From contig NZ_CP062803.1 of assembly GCF_008801925.2 (NCBI RefSeq), positions 2,232,001 to 2,296,000 on the forward strand: 64,000 bases of DNA, written 5' to 3'. Every line of letters begins with the position of its first letter. Position 1 is the first letter of the stretch. The notes beneath the pieces were generated by a model. The model had not been told where the DNA came from and made no database searches. It saw nothing but the letters and a program-made list of their open reading frames with translations. Both the position numbers and the translations under genes were made by a program. Positions 25,303 to 34,410 of the stretch are shown here, in pieces. This DNA is from Cupriavidus basilensis. GTDB taxonomy: Bacteria; Pseudomonadota; Gammaproteobacteria; Burkholderiales; Burkholderiaceae.

Positions 25303-27768
25303 TCAGTTGGCCACGTGACGCGGCGGCTGCGGCCGCAGTTGCGGCGCGGGAGCCGGCACGGGCTGCTTCGGATTGAGCAGGAAATGCGATAACGCAGGAA
25401 TCAGGATCAGCGCGCCAAGCATGTTCCACAGGAACATGAACGTCAGCAGGATGCCCATGTCAGCCTGGAACTTGATGGGCGACCAGACCCAGGTGATCAC
25501 CCCGGCTGCCATCGTCAGCCCAATCAGCGCGACCACGCGGCCGGTGAAATCGAGCGAGCGCCGGTAGGCCTGCGCCAGGGTGGCCCCGCGCCGCTGCATG
25601 GCGATCTGGACGCTGAGGAGGTACAGCGCATAGTCCACGCCCACACCCACCCCGACCGCGATCACCGGCAGCGTGGCCACTTTCAGGCCGATGCCCAGCC
25701 ACACCATCAGCGCCTTGCACAGGATGGTGGTGATGATCAGCGGGATCATGGCCACCAACGTGGCGCGGATGCTGCGAAAGGTCAGCAGGCAAAGCAATGC
25801 GGTGGCGCCATACACCGCGAGGTACATGGTGACGATGCCGTGCTCGACTTCGATATTGGTGGCCGCCTCGATGCCCGCGCTGCCGGCGGCAAGCAGGAAG
25901 CGCGTGGGCTTCTTGGCATCCTCCGGGGTATTGTTCTGCAGCGCGAAGTCATTGGCCGTGCGCAGCACGCGGGCCAGGGTGTCGGCCTTGTGGTCGCCCA
26001 GATAGGCAATCAGCGGCGTGACCGAGCAATCCCGGTTGGTGATGTCGGGCGTGGCGATCATTGCCGCGGAGACCGCCGCATTGGTGATCTGCTGATCGCG
26101 GCTGAGCGTCATCCACTTGCCATTGCCTTCGGCCAGGCCAGCGGTGATGAAGCGCGTGGTCTCCGCAAGCGAACTGGTCCCTTGCACGCCCGGGGTCTGG
26201 CGCAGCCGCTGCGCCAGGCGGTCCATCAATTGCAGGGATTCGTAGTAGCGGCAGCCATCCTCGGCTGTCTTCATGATCACGACAAACTGGTCGCTCGATA
26301 ACCCGTAGTGCTGGGTGATATAGGCGTTGTCGCGGTTGTAGCGCGACTCGGTGCGCAACTCCGGCGCGCCGGGATCCAGGTCGCCGATGCGCAGGTCGCG
26401 CATCACGAAAGCACTGACTACTGTCAGCACCGCCGTCACGCTGATAACCGCAAGCGCCGCCCGGCGCTCGGTCAGCCGGTCGAGCCCCTTCCACACCCTG
26501 GCCAGCAGGCCCTTGCCTTGTGCCGCTTCGCCTTCATCCACCAGCGCGCGCCTCGCGGCGGCCGGGCTCACGCCGATATACGACAGCGCCACCGGAATCA
26601 GCACCAGCTTGGTAAAGATCAGCACCGTGACGCCGATGCTGGTGGTGATGGCAAGATCGCGGATCACCGGGATATCGATGATGATCAGTACCGCGAAGCC
26701 AACGATATTGGTCAGCAACGCCGTCAGCCCAGCCATGAACAGGCGGCGGAAGGTGTAGCGCGCCGCCACGTACTTGTGCGTACCGCGGCCCACATCCTGC
26801 AATATCCCGTTCATTTTCTGCGCGCCGTGCGAAAGGCCGATGGCGAAGATCAGGAACGGCACCAGGATCGAATACGGATCCAGCTCATAGCCCAGGATCT
26901 GCATCAGCCCAAGCAGCCACACCACACCCGCGACGGCAACCGTCACCAGCAGCACGGTGCTGCGCACACAGCGCGTGTACACGAAGACGAAGACCGCCGC
27001 TACCAACACCGAGATACCGAAGAACAGCATCACCTGCTTCAGCCCGGCAATCAGGTCACCGACAATCTTGCCAAAGCCAACAATGTGCACGCCCACCCGG
27101 TCGCTCTCGAAGCTGCGGATCTTGGTCTCGAGCGATTGCGAAAAATCGCCATAGTTCAGCGGCTCGCCCGTCTTCGGATGATGCTCCAGCAACGGAGTGA
27201 CGATCATGCTCGACTTCAGGTCGTTGGCCACCAGGCTGCCGACTACGCCTGCGCGGGCGATATTGGATCTCAGCTGATCGACGGCGCGCTTGCTGCCGTC
27301 GTAGTCGGATGGCATCACGGCACCGCCGGTGATGCCTTCCTCGGTGACTTGCCGCCAGCGCACGCTCGGCATCCAGATCGACTTCATCCACGAGCGGTCG
27401 ACGCCCGGGATCAGGTACAACGTGTCGTTGATCTTGCGCAGCGTTTCCAGGTAGGCTGGATCGTAGATGTCGCCACTCTTGTTCTCCACGACAATGCGGA
27501 TGCTGTTGCCCAGCCCGGGCAGTTCGGCCTTGTTGTCCAGGTAGTTGCGAATATACGGGCTGGAGGACGGGATCATCCGTTCGAAGCTGGCGTTGACCTG
27601 GATCTTCCAGGCGAAGAATCCAAGCACCAGCGTCGCCACCAGACAAAACAGCAGCGCCACCGCGCGGTGGTTGAAGATGAAGCGTTCCGCCAGGTTGCCC
27701 GACTTCGGATCGAAGTCGCGAAGGTCACGGATGACCGGCATGGCGGGGTTGCCGATGGGTGCGCTCAT
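25303..27768 (-). CDS. RND/MMPL-family transporter
   Basis: 821 aa. Two repeats, each with one membrane helix, a large periplasmic loop (residues about 50-240 and 450-640) and a five-helix bundle; the start is RFIFNHRAVALLFCLVATLVLG and the C-terminus is rich in Pro. GVGVGVDYALYLLSVQIAM and LSHGAQKMNGI fit the MMPL/HpnN/sterol-sensing branch, which moves lipids rather than drugs. Genes for a YCF48-like protein, DUF1329 and DUF1302 precede it in the same operon, giving an inner-membrane motor, periplasmic parts and an outer-membrane barrel. Confidence 0.87.
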   Translation of the reverse strand: MSAPIGNPAMPVIRDLRDFDPKSGNLAERFIFNHRAVALLFCLVATLVLGFFAWKIQVNASFERMIPSSSPYIRNYLDNKAELPGLGNSIRIVVENKSGDIYDPAYLETLRKINDTLYLIPGVDRSWMKSIWMPSVRWRQVTEEGITGGAVMPSDYDGSKRAVDQLRSNIARAGVVGSLVANDLKSSMIVTPLLEHHPKTGEPLNYGDFSQSLETKIRSFESDRVGVHIVGFGKIVGDLIAGLKQVMLFFGISVLVAAVFVFVYTRCVRSTVLLVTVAVAGVVWLLGLMQILGYELDPYSILVPFLIFAIGLSHGAQKMNGILQDVGRGTHKYVAARYTFRRLFMAGLTALLTNIVGFAVLIIIDIPVIRDLAITTSIGVTVLIFTKLVLIPVALSYIGVSPAAARRALVDEGEAAQGKGLLARVWKGLDRLTERRAALAVISVTAVLTVVSAFVMRDLRIGDLDPGAPELRTESRYNRDNAYITQHYGLSSDQFVVIMKTAEDGCRYYESLQLMDRLAQRLRQTPGVQGTSSLAETTRFITAGLAEGNGKWMTLSRDQQITNAAVSAAMIATPDITNRDCSVTPLIAYLGDHKADTLARVLRTANDFALQNNTPEDAKKPTRFLLAAGSAGIEAATNIEVEHGIVTMYLAVYGATALLCLLTFRSIRATLVAMIPLIITTILCKALMVWLGIGLKVATLPVIAVGVGVGVDYALYLLSVQIAMQRRGATLAQAYRRSLDFTGRVVALIGLTMAAGVITWVWSPIKFQADMGILLTFMFLWNMLGALILIPALSHFLLNPKQPVPAPAPQLRPQPPRHVAN

Positions 27769-27802
27769 CGTTGAGATCCTTGGTTAATTCGAGATGCGGC
27801 GC

Positions 27803-28960
27803 TCATGGGGCCGAGGGCAAGATGTCGACTACACGCAAACCGTCGACGAGCGCCAGCACAAGGGCGCCCGACTCCGACGCCGTGGCGCCCATCACCTCAC
27901 TGGTGTAAGGCATCTGCAGCGGCACCGCCTTGCGACCATCGGCGGAAACCGAAAGCGCCTGTCCGGCCTGCGATACCAAAAGCAACCCCTTGGGATCCGT
28001 GGGCACGGCGGCCACCAGGCTGGCGTCGATGCCGGTTTCGACCTTGTGCCAGGCCAGTCCTTCGTCCGTACTCATGTAGGCATTGCCGCGCAGGCCGTAG
28101 GCCAGCAGCCGGCCCGGGCTGGCATTCAGGCCGAAGAAGCTACCTCCGTAAGGCGTGCTGACCTTGACGAAGCGCTCGCTCGCGCGGTCGAGCTTCAGCA
28201 GCAGCCCCTGCTCGCCGGCGATGTAGCGCTGCGCATCGTGACCGGCCACAGCGTAAAGATGCAGCCGGCTGTCGTTGTCGGTGTGCTCCATCCAGGGCGT
28301 CCAGGTCTTGCCACCGTCACCGGTGCGCAAGATCAGCCCGAACGCGCCAACCAGGAAGCCCTCGTTGGCATCGGTGAACGACACATCGAAGAACGGCGTG
28401 GGCAGCACGTCCGGCGTGGCCGACTGCGCCGCCCAGCGCTCCACCTCCTGGCGGATCTTGCCGACATCGGGCGCGCCGGCGCCCTCAGCATAGTGCTGGC
28501 GCAGCAGCTTGAGCAGCGCGCGCCCATCCAGCACGCGCTGCCAGCTCGCGCCGCCGTCCATGCTGCGCAGCGCGACGGCGTCGTGCCCCACCGCCCAGAC
28601 GGTACCTGCGCCGCTGAACTTCACCGAAACCAGGTCGGACTGCACCGGACTGCCAACCTGGCGCCAATGTGCGCCGCCGTCGATAGACAGCGCGATGAAG
28701 CCGCGCGGACCAACAGCTACCAGCCGCTTGCCCTCCCGGGCCACGCCGCTGGCGGTAGCGCGCTTGTTCAGCTCGGCCGGCTGGACCGGAAGGTCCAGCA
28801 CGTCCTTCATCGGCGCATATTGCAGGCTCTCGCCCGCGTAGACACCCAGGGCGGCACAGACACTGAGCGCCGCTGCCAGCCGCCAGCGGCGGCGCTGGGC
28901 CACAGGGCCGGGCGGTGGTGACCCTTCTGGCGTGGAAGGGGAAGAAAACAGTTGGTGCAC
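27803..28960 (-). CDS. YCF48/BNR-repeat beta-propeller protein
   Basis: 385 aa from GTG 28960, chosen for AAGGAG seven bases upstream; a TTG at 28978 is less likely. An N-terminal membrane anchor (WRLAAALSVCAALGVYAG) is followed by repeated SxDGGxxW-like blades: SIDGGAHWRQVG, SMDGGASWQRVL, TGDGGKTWTPWM and STDEGLAWHKVE. YCF48 proteins assist membrane complex assembly. Here it probably is a periplasmic accessory of the adjacent RND transporter. Confidence 0.86.
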   Translation of the reverse strand: MHQLFSSPSTPEGSPPPGPVAQRRRWRLAAALSVCAALGVYAGESLQYAPMKDVLDLPVQPAELNKRATASGVAREGKRLVAVGPRGFIALSIDGGAHWRQVGSPVQSDLVSVKFSGAGTVWAVGHDAVALRSMDGGASWQRVLDGRALLKLLRQHYAEGAGAPDVGKIRQEVERWAAQSATPDVLPTPFFDVSFTDANEGFLVGAFGLILRTGDGGKTWTPWMEHTDNDSRLHLYAVAGHDAQRYIAGEQGLLLKLDRASERFVKVSTPYGGSFFGLNASPGRLLAYGLRGNAYMSTDEGLAWHKVETGIDASLVAAVPTDPKGLLLVSQAGQALSVSADGRKAVPLQMPYTSEVMGATASESGALVLALVDGLRVVDILPSAP

Positions 28961-28988
28961 GGCACGGCTCCTTGTCAACGCGGCGCGA

Positions 28989-30356
28989 TCAACGCGCGGT
29001 CTCGCGCGCTACCACGGCCTCGGGATTGAGCTCGCGCTCGCTCAATCGCGAGGGCTGGACGAAGTAGCCGGATTTCGACGCATCGTTGATATAGGCGTAA
29101 ATTCCCTTGTTGAAGTCGTAGATTGTGTTCTTCACGCCATACGGCTGGACAGTCTTGCCAAAGAGCTGGATGGTTCCCTGGAACAGCGCACGGTACAGTT
29201 CGCCCGACTGGTCGAATGCATCATAAAGCGATGCACCTGACCAGTCCTCGTCGAAGTAATAGATGCGCTTGGAATACACGTGGCGCTGACCCGGCTTCAG
29301 CGTCGCTTCGACTACCCACACGCGGTGCAACTCCCATCGCTCGCACGCCGGATTGACGTGCTTGGGCTGCAGCGCATCCTCTGCCGTGCAGCTGTTGTAC
29401 ATCTTGTAGCTGTTGTAGGGGATGTACATCTCTTTCTTGCCGACCAGCTTGAAGTCGAAGCGATCCTGCTTGCCCGTGAAAACGAACAACTCGTCGAACA
29501 GCGTCACGCCTCCCATGCTGCCCACCGGCGTGTCATAGGCAAACTCCGGAGATTGCTTCACGCGGCGCTGACCCGGCTGATAGTTCCAGGCCTTGCGCGG
29601 CTTATCGACCGGATCGAGGTAGTCGATCAGGCCGGTCATCTCGCCGGCGCGGCGTGCAGGCACCTTGTTATTGGAGTAGGTCCGCCAGATCATGTCCGGG
29701 TCGCGATCGGCCTGGTCAACCTGATAGTAGACATAATCCTGGAATGTGTACTGCTCCGAAGCCTGAGTCGGCTTGCCCGAGGAATCGACCACCCATGTCG
29801 ACCCATGGTTCGACACCATCGCGGTCTCACCCATGTAGCGCAGGATGTGGTCCCACATCACTTCATTGCCCGTCTTGGGGATCGGGAATGGCATGCCGCC
29901 GCGGCAGGCCCGTTCGATGCCGAGTCCGTCCTTGACGGTCCGGCACCCGGTGGCGTTGCGCACAGTCGCCTTCAAGATCTTCTCCGGATACGCTGCGCTG
30001 CGGTGCGTCGGATAGATGTCGATGTAGTACGTGCCAGGATTCTTCTTGATTAGGTACTTCTGCCCTTCGCTAAGCTTGGCAGCGTACTTGTCGACGTTCT
30101 TCGCGTCGATGCGGAACAAGGGCTTCTCGTCTTTGTATGGGTCGGGCCAGAAGCCGCTGTCCGGCTTGTAGTCGGCGGGCGCCTTGGTCAGGCCGCCGGT
30201 ATAGGCCGGGATCGTGCCTTCGGCATTGCCGGCCTTGACGGCGCCGAACTCGGTCAGTGTCGTGCCAAGTTGCTTGGCTTCGTCAGCCGACACGGCCGCC
30301 ATGGCACCGCCGCTGACACCGATCAGGGCAGCGCATATTGCATAGTGCAGTTTCAT
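28989..30356 (-). CDS. DUF1329 periplasmic protein (LolA/LolB-like fold)
   Basis: 455 aa with a clear signal peptide (MKLHYAICAALIGVSGGAMA). The mature chain has the DUF1329 order: LTEFGAVKAGNAEGTIPAYTGGL, IPKTGNEVMWDHILRY, and ERWELHRVWVVEATLKPGQRHVYSKR. The DUF1329 fold resembles lipoprotein carriers, so it could shuttle a hydrophobic ligand between the RND protein and the DUF1302 barrel. Ends 28 bases before the YCF48-like gene. Confidence 0.9.
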   Translation of the reverse strand: MKLHYAICAALIGVSGGAMAAVSADEAKQLGTTLTEFGAVKAGNAEGTIPAYTGGLTKAPADYKPDSGFWPDPYKDEKPLFRIDAKNVDKYAAKLSEGQKYLIKKNPGTYYIDIYPTHRSAAYPEKILKATVRNATGCRTVKDGLGIERACRGGMPFPIPKTGNEVMWDHILRYMGETAMVSNHGSTWVVDSSGKPTQASEQYTFQDYVYYQVDQADRDPDMIWRTYSNNKVPARRAGEMTGLIDYLDPVDKPRKAWNYQPGQRRVKQSPEFAYDTPVGSMGGVTLFDELFVFTGKQDRFDFKLVGKKEMYIPYNSYKMYNSCTAEDALQPKHVNPACERWELHRVWVVEATLKPGQRHVYSKRIYYFDEDWSGASLYDAFDQSGELYRALFQGTIQLFGKTVQPYGVKNTIYDFNKGIYAYINDASKSGYFVQPSRLSERELNPEAVVARETAR

Positions 30357-30391
30357 CAGGGTCTCCTGTCTATTGTTGCGAGAGAGCGGCC

Positions 30392-32029
30392 TTAGAAAGC
30401 CGTCTTGAAAGTTAGGACCAGCCAGCCGCGGTCGGTGGCCCCCACGGCGCTGTTGAGCGCGCCGCCGCCCACCGCGGTAGTGCCTGCCGAGTTGTAGCGA
30501 GTCGGCACGAACATGTCGGAGTAACGCAGGCCAAACTCGTACTTGGAGTGGTAGGTTGCAGTTACGCCAACGGAATAGGACACCACCTTCTCGAAGCCAC
30601 CACCGCCGGTGGGCGCCTTGCCCTTGATGCCCCAGTTGACTGTGAGCGGGACGCTCAGGTCCCAGCCGGCAAACACGGCGAAGTACTGCGGCGTGAAATT
30701 CAGGGCTAGCTGGTAGAAGTTGTTGGTCGAGCAGGCATTGGGCGTCGCTGTGGTTTCGCAGCCCTTGTAGCCCTCGCCCCGGTAGAGGTTCTCGTTCTTG
30801 GTGATCTTGAGCAGATGGCTATAGGCGAACTCCGCCACCAGCACGCCGGTGTCCCACAGCGGCGTCTTGGGCAGGCCGTACATGCCGTTGACCACCCAGT
30901 GCAGGGTATCGCCGCGCGCGCCGGTATCGGTCGTCATCGTGGTCGCCGAGTTCAGGTGCGTGTTCTTGCGCATCGACAGGTCGGAGCCGACGATCACGGA
31001 GCCAAACTGGCGCGAGAAGCTCAGGCCGTACAACTCCACATCCTGCGCATAGTCGAAACGGAACTGTCCGTTCGGCAGGATCTGCACGCCGGTCTCCGGC
31101 GTGTAGTCATTGAAGCGGCGATAGTAGACACCGATCTTCGAATCGATCGGGTCCACGTCGAACTTGGCGCCCACGCCCCAGTTGCCGGTGTTGCCGGGCT
31201 TGCCGCCGCCCGCGTTGTTCAGGGACGCGGTGGGGCTCGCGCCAAGGCGGTCGACATAGGGTGCCGTATCCGCGCCCATCAGGTAGGTGCCACCGTAGGG
31301 AACGCGCGTCGGCTTCCACTCATAGAAGTACTGGCCAAACAACGAGATCTTGTCGGTGACCTGGGCCTTGAACGAAACCTGGCCCAGAGGCAGGAAGAGT
31401 TCCTTGGTTTCGATGCCGGGGCTGTTGACCGCCTTCACGCCGTCGATCGGCGCCTGCGAATACGAAATGGCGTGCGCGCCAATCAGCAAGCCCTCGCCCC
31501 ATGAGAGCGCGTGCCGACCCACCTTGACGTTGACCGGCACATCGCCAAGGTTGAAGTTGGACCAGGCAAAAGCATCTAGCAACTCGCCCGACGGCCCGTT
31601 CATGTAGCGCCCAACCTGCGCGTTGTAGTTGTTGCCGAAATAGCTGGTGGGGAAGCCTGCGGGAGATTTGACCGAGCGGTCGCTGTAGGCGTCGTCATAC
31701 CAGCCGGAGGCGCTGATACGCGCACCTACCTGGCCTTTGTAGTTGGCGTCGGCTTCGCTCAACAGATCGACGCGATTGGTGACGATGGAATGCTTGCCAA
31801 ACTTGCTGTCGGACTCGTCATAGGTCGGGCTGGATATCAGCCTGGAATCCTGCCCTTCCATCCGCATGCCCAGGTTGTAGCGCACGGTGTTGTCCCAACG
31901 CAGCTTGAAATCCGTGTTGCCAGTGTCGACTTCGAAGGCCGCAGAACTCCCGCTATATGCCAAAGCCAGGGCCACCACCATGGCGCGCGGCGTCAGGGCC
32001 CCGCACCGAACATTGTTGCTCCTAATCAT
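30392..32029 (-). CDS. DUF1302 outer-membrane beta-barrel protein
   Basis: 545 aa from ATG 32029. A signal peptide (AMVVALALAYSGSSAAFEVD) precedes many alternating strands with aromatic girdles, ending in a terminal Phe (GWLVLTFKTAF), the usual signal for Bam insertion. VGRHALSWGEGLLIGAHAISY is typical of DUF1302. First gene of the eight-gene operon; DUF1302 and DUF1329 nearly always occur together. Suggested role: outer-membrane channel for a lipophilic substrate. Confidence 0.9.
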   Translation of the reverse strand: MIRSNNVRCGALTPRAMVVALALAYSGSSAAFEVDTGNTDFKLRWDNTVRYNLGMRMEGQDSRLISSPTYDESDSKFGKHSIVTNRVDLLSEADANYKGQVGARISASGWYDDAYSDRSVKSPAGFPTSYFGNNYNAQVGRYMNGPSGELLDAFAWSNFNLGDVPVNVKVGRHALSWGEGLLIGAHAISYSQAPIDGVKAVNSPGIETKELFLPLGQVSFKAQVTDKISLFGQYFYEWKPTRVPYGGTYLMGADTAPYVDRLGASPTASLNNAGGGKPGNTGNWGVGAKFDVDPIDSKIGVYYRRFNDYTPETGVQILPNGQFRFDYAQDVELYGLSFSRQFGSVIVGSDLSMRKNTHLNSATTMTTDTGARGDTLHWVVNGMYGLPKTPLWDTGVLVAEFAYSHLLKITKNENLYRGEGYKGCETTATPNACSTNNFYQLALNFTPQYFAVFAGWDLSVPLTVNWGIKGKAPTGGGGFEKVVSYSVGVTATYHSKYEFGLRYSDMFVPTRYNSAGTTAVGGGALNSAVGATDRGWLVLTFKTAF

Positions 32030-32836
32030 CTGCCGTCTCCATCCCATTTTCTTTTTGTGAGGTCGCTTCGCACCCGGCCTGCACCAAGGTGTCTGTCGCG
32101 CGCGGCCGGATCGTGCCGAGTCCTCTTTTTTTCGCCTCCAGCCCCACTCCCCCTGCTACTTCCGTGGCTAGTGCGAAGCTCGTATCGAGGTGGCCCGGAT
32201 CCTGTCAGTGACGCGCCGGAAGACCTCCGCGCCGCTCTCGATGCCCCTCCACACAAATTCTAATGTGCGATACGAATTTTGACTTTAGAATTTTTTACGG
32301 GATACCCCGAGTTTCTACCTAGGTCTTGCAAGGGGCTTTTGACCCAATCGCAAGATGTCGCGACACCGATATCAGCACGCCTCCAGCATCCGTTCGTGCG
32401 CAGCCAAATCGCCTACGCGAACCTCGTTTATGGCATCGACCGCTGGTCATTCACGATGGCGCGCAAGTGCCTTTCGCACGCGCAAACGACGAGAGCCATC
32501 GGCGTGCCAGCGGCTTGGCACGCAACAGTCAAGGCAGCAATACGGGAAATTGGTGGGGCCTGCCGCTCAGGGCGGCTTGCGGCCTACGCAAAGGCCAGGG
32601 ACAGCGCGGCAGCGAGGGCTGTCTTGCACCAGACCAATGACCGTATCCGATGTGATACGACCGATGGCGGATCGTGGCGAGCACAGCCCCAGCAAGGCCT
32701 TGAACCCTGGCTGCGCGTGGCCATGTGAGCGGTGGGTACTGCTCGGCACTTGGACTCCTCCTAGCGGCTGCCCCTGCGCTGTTGTGTGGCCGGCGCGCTC
32801 GCATAATTGGTCTGGTGACCCAATAATAGAGAGTTT
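32030..32836. other. Long intergenic region upstream of the DUF1302 operon
   Basis: About 800 bases. The promoter of the minus operon should lie at its left end. An inverted repeat AAATTC (32255-32260) / GAATTT (32274-32279) is followed by an AT-rich run to about 32300. The frames open on the plus strand from 32279 to 32840 show no recognisable domain and atypical composition. They may be decayed remains, but I do not call a gene. Confidence 0.4.
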
Positions 32837-32880
32837 TTGACCCAGATCAAGCCTGCAGCGGCCCGGGAAATCCCTATACT
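32837..32880 (+). promoter_or_regulatory. FNR/Anr-like box and -10 element
   Basis: TTGAC-CCAG-ATCAA (32837-32850) matches the FNR/Anr consensus TTGAT-N4-ATCAA at 9 of 10 fixed positions. TATACT (32875-32880) follows, placing the box about 43 bases before the expected start, close to the class II activation position (-41.5). It points toward the TetR gene. No gene starts closer than 33145. Confidence 0.55.
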
Positions 32881-32892
32881 TTGGCTTCTATC

Positions 32893-32960
32893 AACACATT
32901 TTACAGAAAAGTGTTTAATAAAACAGACAATGTCTAGGCTACCTAGTACTTACCGTACTA
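32893..32960. promoter_or_regulatory. Cluster of palindromes downstream of the FNR-like promoter
   Basis: Four inverted repeats follow one another: AACAC (32893-32897)/GTGTT (32911-32915); AGACA/TGTCT (32925-32935); CTAGG/CCTAG (32934-32946); and TAGTAC (32944-32949)/GTACTA (32955-32960). The first lies directly after the -10, where a bound repressor would block transcription. The likely binder is the TetR protein encoded at 33145 (autoregulation). Smaller ones may be chance, given their length. Confidence 0.5.
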
Positions 32961-33144
32961 CATTTATTTGGTTTCGTGACCTATGCTAGGCTTCACGAGC
33001 TTGCACCACGAAGCACGATCTCGATGGCTTGATGAAACCTGCGAAGAAAAAGAGAACGCGCCACGCGATCACGCACACCAACTCAGGCTTGCCGCGACGG
33101 CCTGATAGGCCGCCCGGGATGAGAGGACACTGGGATTTCAATCG

Positions 33145-33801
33145 ATGAAGGAACTCACGATCACGTCGGCCGATATCCTCGGCAACAAGGAAGACAACGC
33201 GCCCAGGCGCCGAGGCAACAGGAACACCCGAGTCCCCGAAATCCTGGAGGTCGCGACCAGGGTCTTCGCGGAGCAAGGCAGTGCGGGCTTCACGCAGCGC
33301 CGCATTGCCAACGAAGCCGGTATCCGGCTGAGCACGCTTCAGCACTACTTCGGCACACGCGAAGAACTGTTGCGCAGCACGATTGAAGCGCGCTCCAGGC
33401 GGTCGTTCGAGCTCTACCGCACGCTGCTCAAGGACAGGAGCCGGTCGCCAGACACCCTGCTCGATGCCATCGTCGACAACGTCTTTACGGCGCTGGACGG
33501 CTCGGACGCCAGCGTGGGGGCGTTTGCCCTGCAATGCTGGAGCCTGGCGGAGAAAGAGGAATTTGCAAGGGAGGCTGTGGCGGAAATCAACGCGGAACTG
33601 CAGGACATCTTCGCCACCGTGGTGGCAAGGGTGAATCCGTCGCTGTCAACGGCCGAATGCTCCCTTCGTGGTGCGCTGATTCTTTCGCACCTGCTGGGCC
33701 TTGTTATCTATGCGCGCCGGGCTGGGCATAACGCACCTGACCCGGAGGACTTGCGCGTGGCCACCAAGGTGGTCTGGAAGGCGCTGAGCAAGGCGTCATA
33801 A
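33145..33801 (+). CDS. TetR-family transcriptional regulator
   Basis: 218 aa. The N-terminal helix-turn-helix is IAN-EAGIRLSTLQHYFGTREELL (about residues 54-76) preceded by EILEVATRVFAEQGSAGFTQ; the rest is an alpha-helical ligand domain. A 23-residue N-terminal leader rich in charged residues precedes the fold. It is the only regulator gene near the DUF1302 operon, which reads away from it. The palindromes upstream suggest autoregulation; a control role over the catabolic operons is inferred, not shown. Confidence 0.9.
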   Translation: MKELTITSADILGNKEDNAPRRRGNRNTRVPEILEVATRVFAEQGSAGFTQRRIANEAGIRLSTLQHYFGTREELLRSTIEARSRRSFELYRTLLKDRSRSPDTLLDAIVDNVFTALDGSDASVGAFALQCWSLAEKEEFAREAVAEINAELQDIFATVVARVNPSLSTAECSLRGALILSHLLGLVIYARRAGHNAPDPEDLRVATKVVWKALSKAS

Positions 33802-34037
33802 TGGGCGGCGGCGAGTGTGCGGGAGGCCTGACCCACGCCCCCGAAGCCCGGACCAGTTTCGTTCCCCTGCCGCACTTCCACGGTTCGTCGAGCACCTCCC
33901 TGCATAAACCTCCGCCAACCTCATTTGGTTTAAAAATCTCAAAAATAGATCACTCAGAGTATTCTTTTTGCCACGATCGTGAACCATCGGCAGGTGATCA
34001 GCGGCATGCCCGGATATCAGAACCATAGGAACCACCC
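33802..34037. other. Gap between TetR gene and recombinase remnant
   Basis: The AT-rich stretch 33915-33980 (TTTAAAAATCTCAAAAATAG, then GTATTCTTTTTGCC) contrasts with the GC-rich flanks. No tRNA, palindrome or gene recognised. It may contain one edge of the lost integrative element. Confidence 0.35.
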
Positions 34038-34410
34038 TCACAGCGCCGCGCTCAGCACCGGCACCGACACGTTCTCGGGCATCAGCGTCGGCACGTGCGT
34101 CCGGCCATCGATCCAGGCATCGACCATGTCGGCCCACTCCTGCAGCATGTGGCGTCGCTGGTCTGCGTACTCGGCCTTGTTGTAGACCGAGCGCGAGGAA
34201 CGTCCCTCCTCGTGCGCCAGGCACTTCTCGATCCAGTCGCGGTTAAAGCCGACCTCATTCAGCAGCGTCGAGCCGGTACGGCGCAGGTCATGGACGGTGA
34301 ACGGCTCCAGCGGCAGGCCCGCAGCCTTAGCGCGCTCTGCCACGATCTGCGTGACCCGGTTCAAGGTGGCCTTCGACATGCAGCGATCGGCGTCGTAGCG
34401 TGACGGCAGT
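34038..34410 (-). pseudogene. Tyrosine recombinase (phage/island integrase), C-terminal remnant
   Basis: About 120 residues survive. GLPSRYDADRCMSKATLNRV leads into the catalytic core: FTVHDLRRTGSTLLNE (H-x2-R), CLAHEEG (H/W position) and the nucleophile Tyr in RSVYNKAEY. This is the end of a P4/Rac-type integrase. The N-terminal arm-binding domain, core-binding domain and first catalytic Arg are missing; similarity stops at about 34405, where a truncated helicase begins on the other strand. The frame reads on to 34460 but only across helicase DNA. Confidence 0.8.

Noticed and set aside
32279..32840. Possible small plus-strand genes in the long gap
   Set aside because: Several overlapping frames, none with a recognisable domain or good ribosome-binding site.
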